64,000 nucleotides of DNA from RGIG8306 sp964426655 (GTDB taxonomy: Bacteria > Bacillota > Clostridia > Lachnospirales > Lachnospiraceae): contig CAYRQT010000005.1 of NCBI GenBank assembly GCA_964426655.1, positions 18,489 to 82,488 on the forward strand, written 5' to 3'. Under the pieces are notes generated by a model. That model searched no databases. It had not been told where the DNA came from and saw only the letters and a program-made list of their open reading frames with translations. Position 1 is the stretch's first letter. Every line of letters begins with the position of its first letter. This document shows, in pieces, positions 16,500 through 26,008 of this stretch. Position numbers and translations under genes: made by a program.

Positions 16500-17573
16500 A
16501 TGGGCTATGTTGCAGTTTCAGGAGGAGAAGAGGCCATAGAAGCCAGCATTCGTCTTTTGGAGTATTACCGCAGTAAAACAGAAAAGGATCTGGATCTGGA
16601 GGTGATTGAAGAAAAGATGGGGCTGCTGGTAGATCGGGTCATGAGCGAGGCGGGATTGTATGCCAAAACCTATGCGGCCCTGGCCCTTAAGCAATGTGAG
16701 GGATCTGTAGAGGAAGCGGTCTTCCTTTTACGGGCCTATCGTTCCACTCTTCAGCGCAGCTATGATTCTCTGGTGGCGGATACCGGGACCATGCGGCTGG
16801 TTCGTCGAATTTCTGCAGCTTTTAAGGATGTGCCGGGGGGACAGATCCTGGGAGCCACCTATGATTACACCCACCGTTTACTGCAGTTTGAGCTGGAGCA
16901 GGAAGATGCGCCGGCTCTGGCCAGAAAGATGCGGGAGATGGTAGAGGGGCAGGCGCCTGTACAGGTGCTTTCCTGTAAGAGAGTATCCGACCAGCTGAAA
17001 GAGGAAGGGCTTATTGACAGGGCACAGAAAAAGGATACCCGCCCTTATGACGTCACCCAGCATCTGCTGGAATTTCCGGCGCCCCGCAGTGCCAGACTGC
17101 AGACTTTGTCCCGGGCGGACGGAGGGTTTATTTCGGGACTGGCCTATTCGGTGCTTCGTGGCTTTGGCCAGGTGCATCCCACGGTGGGAGAACTGCGCAC
17201 CGGATATCTGGAAATTGAAGTGCCTTATCTGGAAGATGCCGGACAGAGTCTCTGGATTGGAGAAATCCTGCTGACGGAAGTGGAAGTGTTTAATGAGGCA
17301 GATGACAAGAATAAGCTGAAACTGGCCTGTGGCTATGGAGCTGTTCTGGGTCGTAATGAAAATAAGGCCATTGCCATGGCGGTACTGGATCATGAACTGG
17401 GCACAAAGGGGCCATATCCCACACAGAATGAGGAGTTTGTATTATTGCACGGGGATAGTCTGGAAATGAATGGTTTTATCTCCCATCTGAAGCTGCCCCA
17501 TTATGTGACCTTCCAGTCCAAACTGGACGCAGTACGCAAAACCCGGAGGAAAACCAATGATGGAGAAATATAA
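16500..17573 (+). CDS. phnI: C-P lyase core subunit PhnI (purine nucleosidase subunit)
   Basis: A 357-residue protein beginning MGYVAVSGGEEAIEAS, the standard PhnI N terminus. The frame is open 17 codons further upstream, but that part overlaps phnH and does not look like PhnI; GGAGG at 16485-16489 serves ATG 16500. PhnI, with PhnG and PhnH, transfers methylphosphonate to the ribose of a nucleoside triphosphate. The conserved region with VLSCKRVSDQLKEEGL and the HDHELG-like DHELG near the C terminus are visible. It overlaps phnJ by 17 bases. Confidence 0.94.
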   Translation: MGYVAVSGGEEAIEASIRLLEYYRSKTEKDLDLEVIEEKMGLLVDRVMSEAGLYAKTYAALALKQCEGSVEEAVFLLRAYRSTLQRSYDSLVADTGTMRLVRRISAAFKDVPGGQILGATYDYTHRLLQFELEQEDAPALARKMREMVEGQAPVQVLSCKRVSDQLKEEGLIDRAQKKDTRPYDVTQHLLEFPAPRSARLQTLSRADGGFISGLAYSVLRGFGQVHPTVGELRTGYLEIEVPYLEDAGQSLWIGEILLTEVEVFNEADDKNKLKLACGYGAVLGRNENKAIAMAVLDHELGTKGPYPTQNEEFVLLHGDSLEMNGFISHLKLPHYVTFQSKLDAVRKTRRKTNDGEI

Positions 17574-18390
17574 TTATGCCTTCCTGGACGAGGGCTCCAA
17601 GAGGGAAATTCGCCGTAGCATTTTAAAGGCAGTGGCCATTCCCGGATATCAGGTGCCCTTTGGCTCCAGGGAATTACCCATTGGAAGGGGATGGGGAACC
17701 GGTGGCATTCAGCTGACCCTCTCTTTGATCGGTCCGGAAGATGTGTTAAAGGTCATTGACCAGGGAAGTGATGAAAGTGTAAATGCGGTCAGCATCAAAC
17801 GTTTTGTGAAGATGTGTACAGGTGTGCCCTGCACCACCCGGACCCAGGAAGCCACCCTCATCCAGACCCGGCACAGGATTCCGGAAATCCCATTGACAAA
17901 TAGGCAGATCCTAGTGCTGCAGGTGCCCATCCCGGAGCCGTTGCGTATTGTGGAACCCCATGAAGCAGTGACTAGAAAAATGCATGGAGAAATGGATTAT
18001 GCCCCCATCTGGCTGCAGTTGTACGAAAGCCTGGTAAAATACGGAAAGGTCACCCTTAGCACGGAATACCCCTGCATGGTAGAGAACCGGTATATTATGA
18101 ATCCCAGTCCCATTCCCAAATTTGACAATCCCAAATTAAATGATGCCGACTGCCTGTACCTTTTTGGCGCAGGCAGGGAAAAGAAAATCTATGCCATTCC
18201 CCCTCATACAAAAGTGGTATCCCTGGCCTTTGAGGATGTTCCCTTTGAAAAGGAAACCTTTTATGGCAAGAAATGCCGGCTTTGCGGCAGCACCGATACA
18301 TATCTGGATGAAATGTTTGACGGGGCCACCGGAGAACGGTATTACCAGTGTTCGGATACATCCTATTGCAGGGAGGTGCGTTCCAGATGA
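17557..18390 (+). CDS. phnJ: Alpha-D-ribose 1-methylphosphonate 5-phosphate C-P lyase PhnJ (radical SAM)
   Basis: A 277-residue enzyme that breaks the carbon-phosphorus bond. All four key cysteines are present: C-x2-C-x21-C at about residues 240, 243 and 265 for the iron-sulfur cluster and Cys 271 for the thiyl radical, one residue offset from the E. coli enzyme. The glycine-rich GRGWGTGGIQ near residue 45 is also typical. GGAGG precedes the start inside phnI. The family-length, motif-complete sequence indicates an active lyase. Confidence 0.96.
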   Translation: MMEKYNYAFLDEGSKREIRRSILKAVAIPGYQVPFGSRELPIGRGWGTGGIQLTLSLIGPEDVLKVIDQGSDESVNAVSIKRFVKMCTGVPCTTRTQEATLIQTRHRIPEIPLTNRQILVLQVPIPEPLRIVEPHEAVTRKMHGEMDYAPIWLQLYESLVKYGKVTLSTEYPCMVENRYIMNPSPIPKFDNPKLNDADCLYLFGAGREKKIYAIPPHTKVVSLAFEDVPFEKETFYGKKCRLCGSTDTYLDEMFDGATGERYYQCSDTSYCREVRSR

Positions 18391-19220
18391 ATGTAAAGGA
18401 AAAGCCAGTGCTTCGGGTGAAAGATCTGACAGTGCGGTATGGGGCTGGTTGTCCACTATGTGCCAGCCATATGGAAAAGAATCGCTGCAGTTTGTGCGGA
18501 ACAGTGTGGGCAGGCAGTCATCTTTCTCTGGAAGTGTATCCTGGAGAGGTGCTGGGCATAGTGGGGGAAAGCGGATCAGGAAAGTCCACCCTTATGCAAA
18601 GCCTGTATTTTGATTTGGAGCCCACCAGTGGAGAGGCCTATCTGGAAAACTATGAAAGCGGAAAAAAGAACATCTGGGAGGCCAGTGCCGCACAAAAACG
18701 GCATATCAAAAATACGGTCATGGGCATGGTGTATCAAAATCCCATTCTGGGACTGCGGATGGAGTATTCTGCAGCGTCCAATATTGCGGAAAAAATCATA
18801 GCGGCCGGCAGCCGCAATGCAGGGGAAATGACAGAGCGTGCAAGAAAGCTTTTACAGGCGGTGGAAATTCTCACCTCCCGTATGGGAGAGGCCCCCAGAA
18901 ATTTCTCCGGCGGTATGCAGCAGAGGGTACAGATTTCAAAAGCGTTGGCAAATAATCCCTCCCTCCTGTTGCTGGATGAGGTGACCACCGGCCTGGATTT
19001 ATCCGTACAGGCAAAGGTACTGGACCTGATTCGAAAAATCAAGGCAGAATTTGGCATCTCGATTTTGCTGGTTTCTCACGACCTGGCAGTCATTCGGATG
19101 CTGGCAGACCGTACCATTGTGATGCTGGATGGAAAAATAATTGAAAGTGGGCTGACCGATCAGATTATGGAAGATCCACAGCATCCGTATACACAGCAGC
19201 TGGTCCATTCTTTGCTATAG
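18387..19220 (+). CDS. phnK: C-P lyase ABC protein PhnK with four-cysteine insert
   Basis: A 277-residue ABC-type ATPase that binds the C-P lyase core through PhnJ rather than a membrane permease. Motifs: Walker A GESGSGKST, signature NFSGGMQQR, Walker B LLLDEVTTGLD. Between the first strand and Walker A there is an extra segment with two C-x2-C pairs (CPLC and CSLC about 13 residues apart), which could bind a metal; it is absent from the E. coli protein as I remember it, and makes this one longer. The ATG overlaps the phnJ stop (ATGA) with GGGAGGTG ahead. Confidence 0.93.
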   Translation: MNVKEKPVLRVKDLTVRYGAGCPLCASHMEKNRCSLCGTVWAGSHLSLEVYPGEVLGIVGESGSGKSTLMQSLYFDLEPTSGEAYLENYESGKKNIWEASAAQKRHIKNTVMGMVYQNPILGLRMEYSAASNIAEKIIAAGSRNAGEMTERARKLLQAVEILTSRMGEAPRNFSGGMQQRVQISKALANNPSLLLLDEVTTGLDLSVQAKVLDLIRKIKAEFGISILLVSHDLAVIRMLADRTIVMLDGKIIESGLTDQIMEDPQHPYTQQLVHSLL

Positions 19221-19233
19221 GGAGAGGAAAGAT

Positions 19234-20409
19234 ATGATTGTCATCAAAAACGGCAGACTGGTTTTGCCGGACAAAATTGTGGAAGAAAAATACCTGGTGC
19301 TGGAGGGGGATACCATACAGGCCATTTCAGAGCACATGCCCCCCCATCCGGAGAAATGTATAGATGCCCATGGGCGTTTTGTCATGCCAGGCTTTATAGA
19401 TATGCATTCCGACCGAATTGAACAGTTCATCCTGCCAAGACCCACCGCCAGGTTCGATTTTGCCCTGGCACTGATGGAGTGTGAGCGGGAGCTTTTGCAC
19501 CAGGGCATTACCACTATGTATCATTCATTTTCCCTGTATAAGGATGAGCGGTTTGGCAAAAGCCCTCTGCGGACATATGAGAATGTATACAAAATGGCAG
19601 AATTAATCCAGCGTATGCACACCCGTTTTCATTTGCTGCGGCATCGTTTTCATCTGCGAATTGAGTTGGATAATCTGAAGGCTTTTGATATTGCCAGGGA
19701 TATGATTGAACAGGGAATGGTACATGAGATTTCATTTATGGACCATTCCCCTGGACAGGGACAGTACAGGGATTTGGAAATGTATAGAAAATCTCTGGCA
19801 GACTGTCCTGGAGAATCCACGGATGACCTGATATTTCAGTCCTTTCTGGCCAAGGAGAAGGTAAAGGAAAGGCTTTCTTTTGAACAGCTGAAAAGTCTTT
19901 GCCGGCTGGCCCACAAACATGGCATTGCAGTGGCTTCCCATGATGATGATACCTGGGAAAAGCTGCAGATTAATCAGGAAATTGGAGTAGATATCAGTGA
20001 ATTTCCCATCACCATGGAAACGGCCAGGCAGGCCCACGATCTGGGATTTGCCACAGTGGTGGGGGCGCCCAATATTCTGCGGGGAGGTTCGCACTCCGGA
20101 AATATGGCTGCTGCAGAAGCGATTCAGGCGGGCTGTGCGGATATTCTGTGCTCGGATTATTATCCCCCGGCCATTTTACATGGTATTTTCATCATGCATC
20201 TTAAATATGGTCTGCCGCTTCCGGAAATGGTGAACAAAGCCACCCTTAATCCTGCCAGAGCCGTGGGAAAGAGCAGTTTATACGGGGCCATTGAACCGGG
20301 GAAAAAGGCAGATTTGCTGATTGTTGATCTTTTAGAAGGCCATCCCGTTATCACCCATGTGCTGGTGGATGGCCGGCCCACCTCCAGAGTGGAGTATAGG
20401 AGAGCATAG
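19234..20409 (+). CDS. phnM: Alpha-D-ribose 1-methylphosphonate 5-triphosphate diphosphatase PhnM
   Basis: A 391-residue amidohydrolase-fold enzyme that removes pyrophosphate from the nucleotide-exchange product to give the PhnJ substrate. Metal-site motifs: PGFIDMHSDRIE near residue 53, MDHSPGQGQYRD near 170, ASHDDDT near 230, and SDYYPPA near 308. The gene order K-M-L differs from the K-L-M order of E. coli. GGAGAGGAAAG precedes the ATG. Confidence 0.95.
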   Translation: MIVIKNGRLVLPDKIVEEKYLVLEGDTIQAISEHMPPHPEKCIDAHGRFVMPGFIDMHSDRIEQFILPRPTARFDFALALMECERELLHQGITTMYHSFSLYKDERFGKSPLRTYENVYKMAELIQRMHTRFHLLRHRFHLRIELDNLKAFDIARDMIEQGMVHEISFMDHSPGQGQYRDLEMYRKSLADCPGESTDDLIFQSFLAKEKVKERLSFEQLKSLCRLAHKHGIAVASHDDDTWEKLQINQEIGVDISEFPITMETARQAHDLGFATVVGAPNILRGGSHSGNMAAAEAIQAGCADILCSDYYPPAILHGIFIMHLKYGLPLPEMVNKATLNPARAVGKSSLYGAIEPGKKADLLIVDLLEGHPVITHVLVDGRPTSRVEYRRA

Positions 20410-20412
20410 ACT

Positions 20413-21105
20413 ATGGAAATATTGTCCATTCAGGATTTATCAAAAACTTTTCAGCTCTATCATGCAGATATGACCATACATTCCTGCCAGCACATTTCCC
20501 TGGAGCTAAAGGAGGGGGAATTTGTGGGCATTGTGGGTTTGTCCGGGGCAGGAAAATCCACCATACTGAAGTGCATTCACAGAACCTATCTCACCACCCA
20601 GGGCCATATTTTTTACAACAGCCTGGCTTTTGGGCCTCTGGATCTGGTTTCTGCCACAGAAAGAGAAATGCTCTATCTGAGAAAGTATGAGATTGGATAT
20701 GTTTCTCAGTTTTTGCACGTGATGCCTCGTACCACGGCCAAAGAACATGTGATGAATGCCCTGCTGGAAGTGGGGGAGGATCCGCTGACTGCCAGAGAAA
20801 AAGCAGTGGAAATGCTACAATATTTCCGTCTGCCCCGTGATTTGTGGGATATCTATCCCAATACCTTTTCAGGAGGGGAGAGACTGCGGCTGAATCTGGC
20901 CCACACCATGGTCAGACAGCCCCGGATGATGCTACTGGATGAACCTACGGCTTCCCTTGACAATAAAACCAAGGTTTTGGTGAAAGACATGCTGGTCAGT
21001 CTGAAAAACAAAGGAAAAAGCATGATCGGCATTTTTCATGACCTGGAATTTATGGATGGTTTATGTGATAAAGTGTTTAACATTTCGGAGGGAACGTTTA
21101 TATGA
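20413..21105 (+). CDS. phnL: C-P lyase ABC protein PhnL
   Basis: A 230-residue ABC-type protein with Walker A GLSGAGKST, signature FSGGERLRLNLA, Walker B MMLLDEPTASLD and H-loop FHDLEF. The AFGPLDL and ATEREMLYLRKYEIGYVSQF stretches with LHVMPRTTA are characteristic of PhnL. It starts three bases after phnM and overlaps the next gene by four bases. PhnL binds on top of PhnK in the E. coli complex. Confidence 0.93.
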   Translation: MEILSIQDLSKTFQLYHADMTIHSCQHISLELKEGEFVGIVGLSGAGKSTILKCIHRTYLTTQGHIFYNSLAFGPLDLVSATEREMLYLRKYEIGYVSQFLHVMPRTTAKEHVMNALLEVGEDPLTAREKAVEMLQYFRLPRDLWDIYPNTFSGGERLRLNLAHTMVRQPRMMLLDEPTASLDNKTKVLVKDMLVSLKNKGKSMIGIFHDLEFMDGLCDKVFNISEGTFI

Positions 21106-21902
21106 AGCGGGCAGATTTGCATATGCATTCCAGAATATCAGACGGCAGTTATACCATACCGGAACTGGCGCATCTGGCAGCCCAAAGAGGACTGGATGTG
21201 ATTGCCGTTACCGACCATGATACCCTTTCCCAGGCAGGGAAAATACCGAAAAATTTGCCGGTGGAGGTGATTGCGGGCATTGAGATTTCCTGCTTGGATG
21301 TTCAGACCAATATGCGTGTGCATTTGCTGGGCTATGGAATAAAGGACAGACAGAAGGTGGAAGACTTTGTGCATCCGCTGTTAATGGCCCGACATGAAAA
21401 TTCCCTGAAACAAATAGAAGTGTTGCAAAGAAATGGGTTTCACATAGAAGTGGACCAGCTTTATCGGGCGGATGGCCGTTATATTTATAAACAGCATATT
21501 ATGGAATACCTGGTAAGGACCGGTCAATCCCCGGATCTACTGGGGGAAACCTATAAACGCCTTTTCAAGAATGGGGGAATTTGCGCCTTTGATATTCAAT
21601 ATCTTGATCCATATGAGGCCGTGCGCGTCATTCGGGCAGCCGGTGGGATGGCTGTACTGGCTCATAGCGGACAGCAGCAAAATTTCACCCTGATTCTGGG
21701 GCTGGTTAAAGCAGGATTGGAAGGGTTGGAACTGCATCATCCTGCAAATACGGAACCGGACAAGCAGGTGATCAGGGCATATGCCAGAGCCCATGATTTG
21801 TTTTTGACCGGAGGAAGTGATTTCCACGGAGCGTATGAACCGGGGGGACCTCTGCCCGGGCAATATATTTCTGAAGAAAGCGGGGTGAGGGCCATATGTT
21901 AA
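21102..21902 (+). CDS. phnPP: PHP-domain phosphodiesterase, PhnPP-type 5-phosphoribosyl 1,2-cyclic phosphate hydrolase
   Basis: A 266-residue polymerase-and-histidinol-phosphatase-domain enzyme with the metal motifs DLHMHSRISDG at the N terminus, TDHDT, GIEIS, LAHSGQQ and GGSDFHG. No phnP is present, and PHP enzymes of this kind are known to take its place (described for an Eggerthella lenta enzyme) by hydrolysing both ester bonds of the cyclic phosphate made by PhnJ. Its position inside the operon and coupled start support that. A generic PHP phosphatase role cannot be excluded from sequence alone. Confidence 0.85.
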   Translation: MKRADLHMHSRISDGSYTIPELAHLAAQRGLDVIAVTDHDTLSQAGKIPKNLPVEVIAGIEISCLDVQTNMRVHLLGYGIKDRQKVEDFVHPLLMARHENSLKQIEVLQRNGFHIEVDQLYRADGRYIYKQHIMEYLVRTGQSPDLLGETYKRLFKNGGICAFDIQYLDPYEAVRVIRAAGGMAVLAHSGQQQNFTLILGLVKAGLEGLELHHPANTEPDKQVIRAYARAHDLFLTGGSDFHGAYEPGGPLPGQYISEESGVRAIC

Positions 21903-22525
21903 AAGCACGGCCTACGGTTGAAGAGAATGTGCAGCTGCGCAATGTACATCTGGGCAGATATACGGAAATTCAGAGTAACAGTTTGCTGGAGGACACATTC
22001 CTTGGGGACTATTCCTACTGTGCCGGATACAATCAGATTTTTGGGGCTGAGATTGGAAAGTTTTGTTCCATTGCCACCTTTGTGCGCATCAATCCCGGCA
22101 ACCATCCCTGTTATACCAGGGTGGCCCAGCATCATTTTACCTATCGGTGCAGCCAGTATGGTCTGGGGGAGGATGATGGGGCTTTTTTTCAGGAACGACG
22201 AGAAAAAAAGGTATGTATTGGACATGATGTGTGGCTGGGACATAATGTAACGGTCATGCCCGGGGTGAGAATCGGAAATGGTGCAGCGGTGGGAAGTGGG
22301 GCCGTTGTGACCCATGATGTGGAGCCTTATGCAGTGATGGCGGGCGTTCCTGCCAGAAAAATACGCATGCGTTTTGAAGATGCCATTATTCGGGGCATTG
22401 AGGCCTCCAGGTGGTGGGACTGGGATCACAATACCCTGAAAAAAAGGCTGGCGGATTTTCAGAATATAGAAAGATTTATTGCCCTGTATGGCACATTGTC
22501 GGACCAGGGACATGTAACGGAATAG
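21896..22525 (+). CDS. Phosphonate-locus hexapeptide-repeat transferase
   Basis: A 209-residue left-handed beta-helix acyltransferase of the xenobiotic/CatB-like group. Hexapeptide repeats run over about residues 100-160 (IGHDVWLGHNVTVMPGVRIG, GAAVGSGAVVTHDV, VMAGVPARKI). Proteins of this type recur in C-P lyase loci and have a family name as phosphonate-metabolism hexapeptide transferases, but the acceptor is not established; acetylation of aminoalkylphosphonates is a plausible role since no phnO is present. The ATG overlaps the preceding gene by seven bases. It is the last gene of the operon; no terminator was found in the seven bases before the convergent hydrolase. Confidence 0.87.
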   Translation: MLKARPTVEENVQLRNVHLGRYTEIQSNSLLEDTFLGDYSYCAGYNQIFGAEIGKFCSIATFVRINPGNHPCYTRVAQHHFTYRCSQYGLGEDDGAFFQERREKKVCIGHDVWLGHNVTVMPGVRIGNGAAVGSGAVVTHDVEPYAVMAGVPARKIRMRFEDAIIRGIEASRWWDWDHNTLKKRLADFQNIERFIALYGTLSDQGHVTE

Positions 22526-22532
22526 AAAGGCA

Positions 22533-23319
22533 TTATGGCAAGGGATCAGCAAAAGAGAGGCCTTTATCCTGAAGAACATTGCGTAATTTTCTGGAATAAG
22601 ATGCTGGTTCTGCGCAGACAAATTGTGCGTGTCCCATTTGGGGAATCATGCAGAGTTGTGCCTGAGGAATGTGACGGCGGATATATTGGAGATCCGGCCT
22701 GCGTTCTTTTGCTTCGTTGGCTCCATACCAGTAGAAGATTTTGGTATCAGACACGGGAAAGACTTTGGGCATGGAATAGTTGTTGGCAGAGTCATAAGCC
22801 CTGTACATGGTTCTAAAGGACATATGCCGCAGAACTTTGTACATTTTATCAATCTGTGCGTTGGTGTACCGTTCCGGCGGGAAAGCCAGGCAGAGCATGC
22901 TGCGGCTGAGCCGCCCCAGCTGCGTCAACATGCAGTCCTTAAAAAGAATCAGTCGTGTAATGGGATAGGGCAGCTCATAGGGGGTGATGCCGCCGTCAAT
23001 GATTGCATAGCGGACAGAAATGCGCCGGCGGGATAGCATATGCAGTGCAATGGCCCCCCCCTAGAGAAAGGCCATACAGACACTCAATTTCCGTATGGTT
23101 TCTCTCTGCCAGTGCGTTTTCCAGCTCCCTGGCCGTTTCCTCAACAGAAGTAAAATCATGAGGGGAATTAAGATCGTGCCCAGGCAAGGCCGGAATGATT
23201 AGATGAAAGCTGGCAGAAAGCTGCTCTATGGCAGCACCAAACATATCCCATGACATGCCAAGGCCGTGCAGCATCACGATGGTTCTGGCATTTTCTTTTC
23301 CCTGTTCATGAATGGTCAT
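22533..23319 (-). pseudogene. Alpha/beta hydrolase with +1 frameshift in a G8 tract
   Basis: Two minus-strand frames together make one alpha/beta hydrolase of about 261 residues. The N-terminal part (23319 down to about 23061) has the oxyanion motif HGLGMSWD and the nucleophile elbow GLSLGG; the C-terminal part (to 22533) carries IPQMGHAQF with the catalytic His. They break at a run of eight C on the plus strand (23054-23061, G8 in the gene). Seven G would restore GLSLGGAIALHM. So this is a frameshift mutation, a phase-variable tract, or a homopolymer read error. It starts 13 bases after the ABC permease and shares its operon. Confidence 0.8.
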
Positions 23320-23332
23320 TCTTACCTCCCTG

Positions 23333-26008
23333 TCAGTCCACTGATTTCAAAGATTCCAGCATGTTGATGTGGCGAATGCGGGGCTTTAGCGCCTGGTTCA
23401 CCAGTATGGTAAAGAGCATGGTCAGTGCCGCTGCACCCAAAAATCCCTGCCAGGTCAGCTGCCGGGTCAGATAGACCATTTCCGGCTCCACGGTGCGCAC
23501 CACTGCCCGGTAGAGATAAATACCGGCATAGAGGCCCAGGGCACAGCCCAGTATGGACAGTACAATGGTTTCCCGGTAAATGTAGCTGTAAGTTTCCTTG
23601 TCGTAAAAGCCAAGAACTTTCAGGGTTGCCAGATCCCGCTGCCGTTCTCCGATATTGATATTGGTCAGATTATAGAGCACCACAAAAGCCAGAAGGGCGG
23701 CAGCTACCAGCAAAATCCAGATGACCGCATTGATACTTTGCATGGTGGTGCGCAGATTGCCCATCAGATTATCCTGGAAGGAGACGGCACCCACATCCTC
23801 CAGGGTACTGAGCTGTGACTGAATGTCATCGTCTGTAACGCCTTCTGTCCGCAGGGCAAAGAACTGGTTGTAGTCCGGCGCTTCTCCAAAAAACGAGGCA
23901 TAGGCCTCACTGCCCACATATATGTAGTTGAAGGCAAAATTCTGGGCGATGCCCGTTATGGTGACAGGATAGTAGGCGGAATCATCCAGATACTGCAGGC
24001 AGATGGTATCGCCTACCCCAATATCCAGATTCATGGAGAGCTTCTGGGTAATGATCACATCCGTTTCCTGTAAGGAAAATGTGTTTTTTCCGGATGTGTC
24101 AAAAAGGGTGATGTAGTCGCTTAATGCACTGCTGGTCTCAGGAGAAATCACACTGACACTATAGGTTTTATCCGCATCCTCAGTAAGGCCCGCATAGGCC
24201 GTTTTTTGCAGTACCAGCAGGGAGCTGGTGAAGGTATCCTCATCTTCCATCTGTGTGGTCAGGGCATCGGAGGGGGTATCTCCGGAAAAGCTTACGGATA
24301 CATCAAAGTGAAAAATACGGCCGAACTGTTTATCCAACAGGTTGATGATGGCATTGCGGGTACCAAAGGCCGTCACCAGCAGGGCTGTGCACCCCATGAC
24401 CCCGGCAAGGGTCATAAGCATCCTTTTTTTATTCAGCCCTAGATTGCGAATGGTCACTTTGCGGGTAAAGGAAAGGCGTTTCCACAAAAAGGGAATGTAT
24501 TCCGGCAGCACCCGCTTTCCCTTGGGTGGGGCCTTGGGACGCATAAGGGATGCCGGCGCTTCCCTCAGGGCCTTGACTACTGCAAAACCAGTGGCAAAGG
24601 TGGTAGTCAGACCAGTGGTAAGAATAGCGCCCAGGGCAATGACCGGGTAAAAGGCGGGTGTCAGTGCAGGAAGTGTAAAGATAATGCCATAGGCGTTCCA
24701 GACAATGGAAGGCAGCAGCTGAAAACCGGCCATTACACCAAGCAGGCTGCCAAGCACGCTGGCGGCAGCTGCATAAAGAAGGTAGCGGGCACCGATACTG
24801 CCATTGCCATAGCCAAGGGCTTTAAAGGAACCAATGAGAATCCGGTCCTCATCCACCATTCTGGTCATGGTGGTCAGGCAGACAAGAGCTGCCACCAGGA
24901 AAAAGATGACGGGGAAAACAGTGGCCAGGGATTCCATGCGGTTCGTGGCGTCATAAAAGGTGTAAAAAGCATCATTCTGGAACCGGTCCAGCACATACCA
25001 TTTTCCTTTACCCAAACGCTCGAGGGTATTCTGCGCCTCTTCAATCTGTTCTTTTGCGTCGGACAGGGCACTTTCACCCTCTTCTTTCATGGCCAAATAC
25101 TGGGAGCTGTCCGTTCCCAGAAGGGCAGCAGCCTGTTCCAGCTGGGTGTTAAAGGCCTCTTTCTGGGCGGCATAATCTTCCTGGGCCTGGGATAATTCAT
25201 CTTCCAGTTCTGCCTGTCTAAGGCCCTCCCGTTCTCCAGCCAGGGTATCCAGAGGATCCCGCAAGGTTTGCAGCTGGGATTTATAGGTGTCGGAAAAGGC
25301 ATTCTCCTGGGAAAGTCCTGAAAAGGTAACGAAAACATCGGTATAAACATCCATTGTAAAGGTTTCTGAAGGGATATAGAGCACATAGTTAATCATACCG
25401 GAGCCTATGGAGGTGGTTCCCTGAGAAAAATACAAATAATAGGGGGAGGCGGCAATTCCCACAATGGTATAGGTGGTTTCTGAAACCTGTGAAGAAATGT
25501 CTTCATTTGAGGCGGTGTTTAAAGTTACAGTGCTGCCAAGGGTGATGTTTTTCAGGCCGATGGAAGGCAGAACAATGAGGGCTTCATCCGCAGCTTCCGG
25601 ATAATGCCCTTCCTGGAGGGAAAGTTGATTCAGACCTTGCTGGGTACTGCTGTCTGTGCCGTCTGGAAGTCCCGTCAGGCGGAACGTGTAGTCTTTGCCG
25701 TCCACAGTGCCTACGCTGTCCACACTGTAAGTGGCAAAGAGGGCATTCACTTCATCGGTGTTCAGGATGGCCTCCACATCCTCCTCCGAAAAACCATAGG
25801 CAGATGCCAGTCGTACATCAGCCACCTGGTATTCATCCATGTAGGCATCCCCCCGCTCCCGCATATTGGGGGCCACTGCGGCTAGGCCCGCAAAAATACC
25901 GGCGCCCAGAAAAGAAATAATCAATATGGAAAGAAAGCGGGGAAAGGTGCTTCTGACGGTGCGCAGCCCGCTTTTCAAAAAGGCCCTTTGTTTCATAAGC
26001 ATCACCAT
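23333..26008 (-). CDS. FtsX/MacB-type ABC exporter permease
   Basis: An 891-residue membrane protein. One membrane segment lies at about residues 20-42, then a large extracytoplasmic region that includes a coiled-coil stretch (about 260-345, rich in Glu, Gln and Ala), three segments around 365-500, a second extracytoplasmic domain, and three segments at the C terminus. This is the two-FtsX-domain layout of lantibiotic or lipid exporters and MacB-like proteins. It overlaps the ATPase gene by seven bases; AAAGGA precedes the ATG. The substrate cannot be read from the sequence. Confidence 0.9.
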   Translation of the reverse strand: MVMLMKQRAFLKSGLRTVRSTFPRFLSILIISFLGAGIFAGLAAVAPNMRERGDAYMDEYQVADVRLASAYGFSEEDVEAILNTDEVNALFATYSVDSVGTVDGKDYTFRLTGLPDGTDSSTQQGLNQLSLQEGHYPEAADEALIVLPSIGLKNITLGSTVTLNTASNEDISSQVSETTYTIVGIAASPYYLYFSQGTTSIGSGMINYVLYIPSETFTMDVYTDVFVTFSGLSQENAFSDTYKSQLQTLRDPLDTLAGEREGLRQAELEDELSQAQEDYAAQKEAFNTQLEQAAALLGTDSSQYLAMKEEGESALSDAKEQIEEAQNTLERLGKGKWYVLDRFQNDAFYTFYDATNRMESLATVFPVIFFLVAALVCLTTMTRMVDEDRILIGSFKALGYGNGSIGARYLLYAAAASVLGSLLGVMAGFQLLPSIVWNAYGIIFTLPALTPAFYPVIALGAILTTGLTTTFATGFAVVKALREAPASLMRPKAPPKGKRVLPEYIPFLWKRLSFTRKVTIRNLGLNKKRMLMTLAGVMGCTALLVTAFGTRNAIINLLDKQFGRIFHFDVSVSFSGDTPSDALTTQMEDEDTFTSSLLVLQKTAYAGLTEDADKTYSVSVISPETSSALSDYITLFDTSGKNTFSLQETDVIITQKLSMNLDIGVGDTICLQYLDDSAYYPVTITGIAQNFAFNYIYVGSEAYASFFGEAPDYNQFFALRTEGVTDDDIQSQLSTLEDVGAVSFQDNLMGNLRTTMQSINAVIWILLVAAALLAFVVLYNLTNINIGERQRDLATLKVLGFYDKETYSYIYRETIVLSILGCALGLYAGIYLYRAVVRTVEPEMVYLTRQLTWQGFLGAAALTMLFTILVNQALKPRIRHINMLESLKSVD

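Noticed and set aside
22623..23036. A plus-strand frame opposite the alpha/beta hydrolase
   Set aside because: The minus-strand frames carry clear hydrolase motifs; the plus frame has none.
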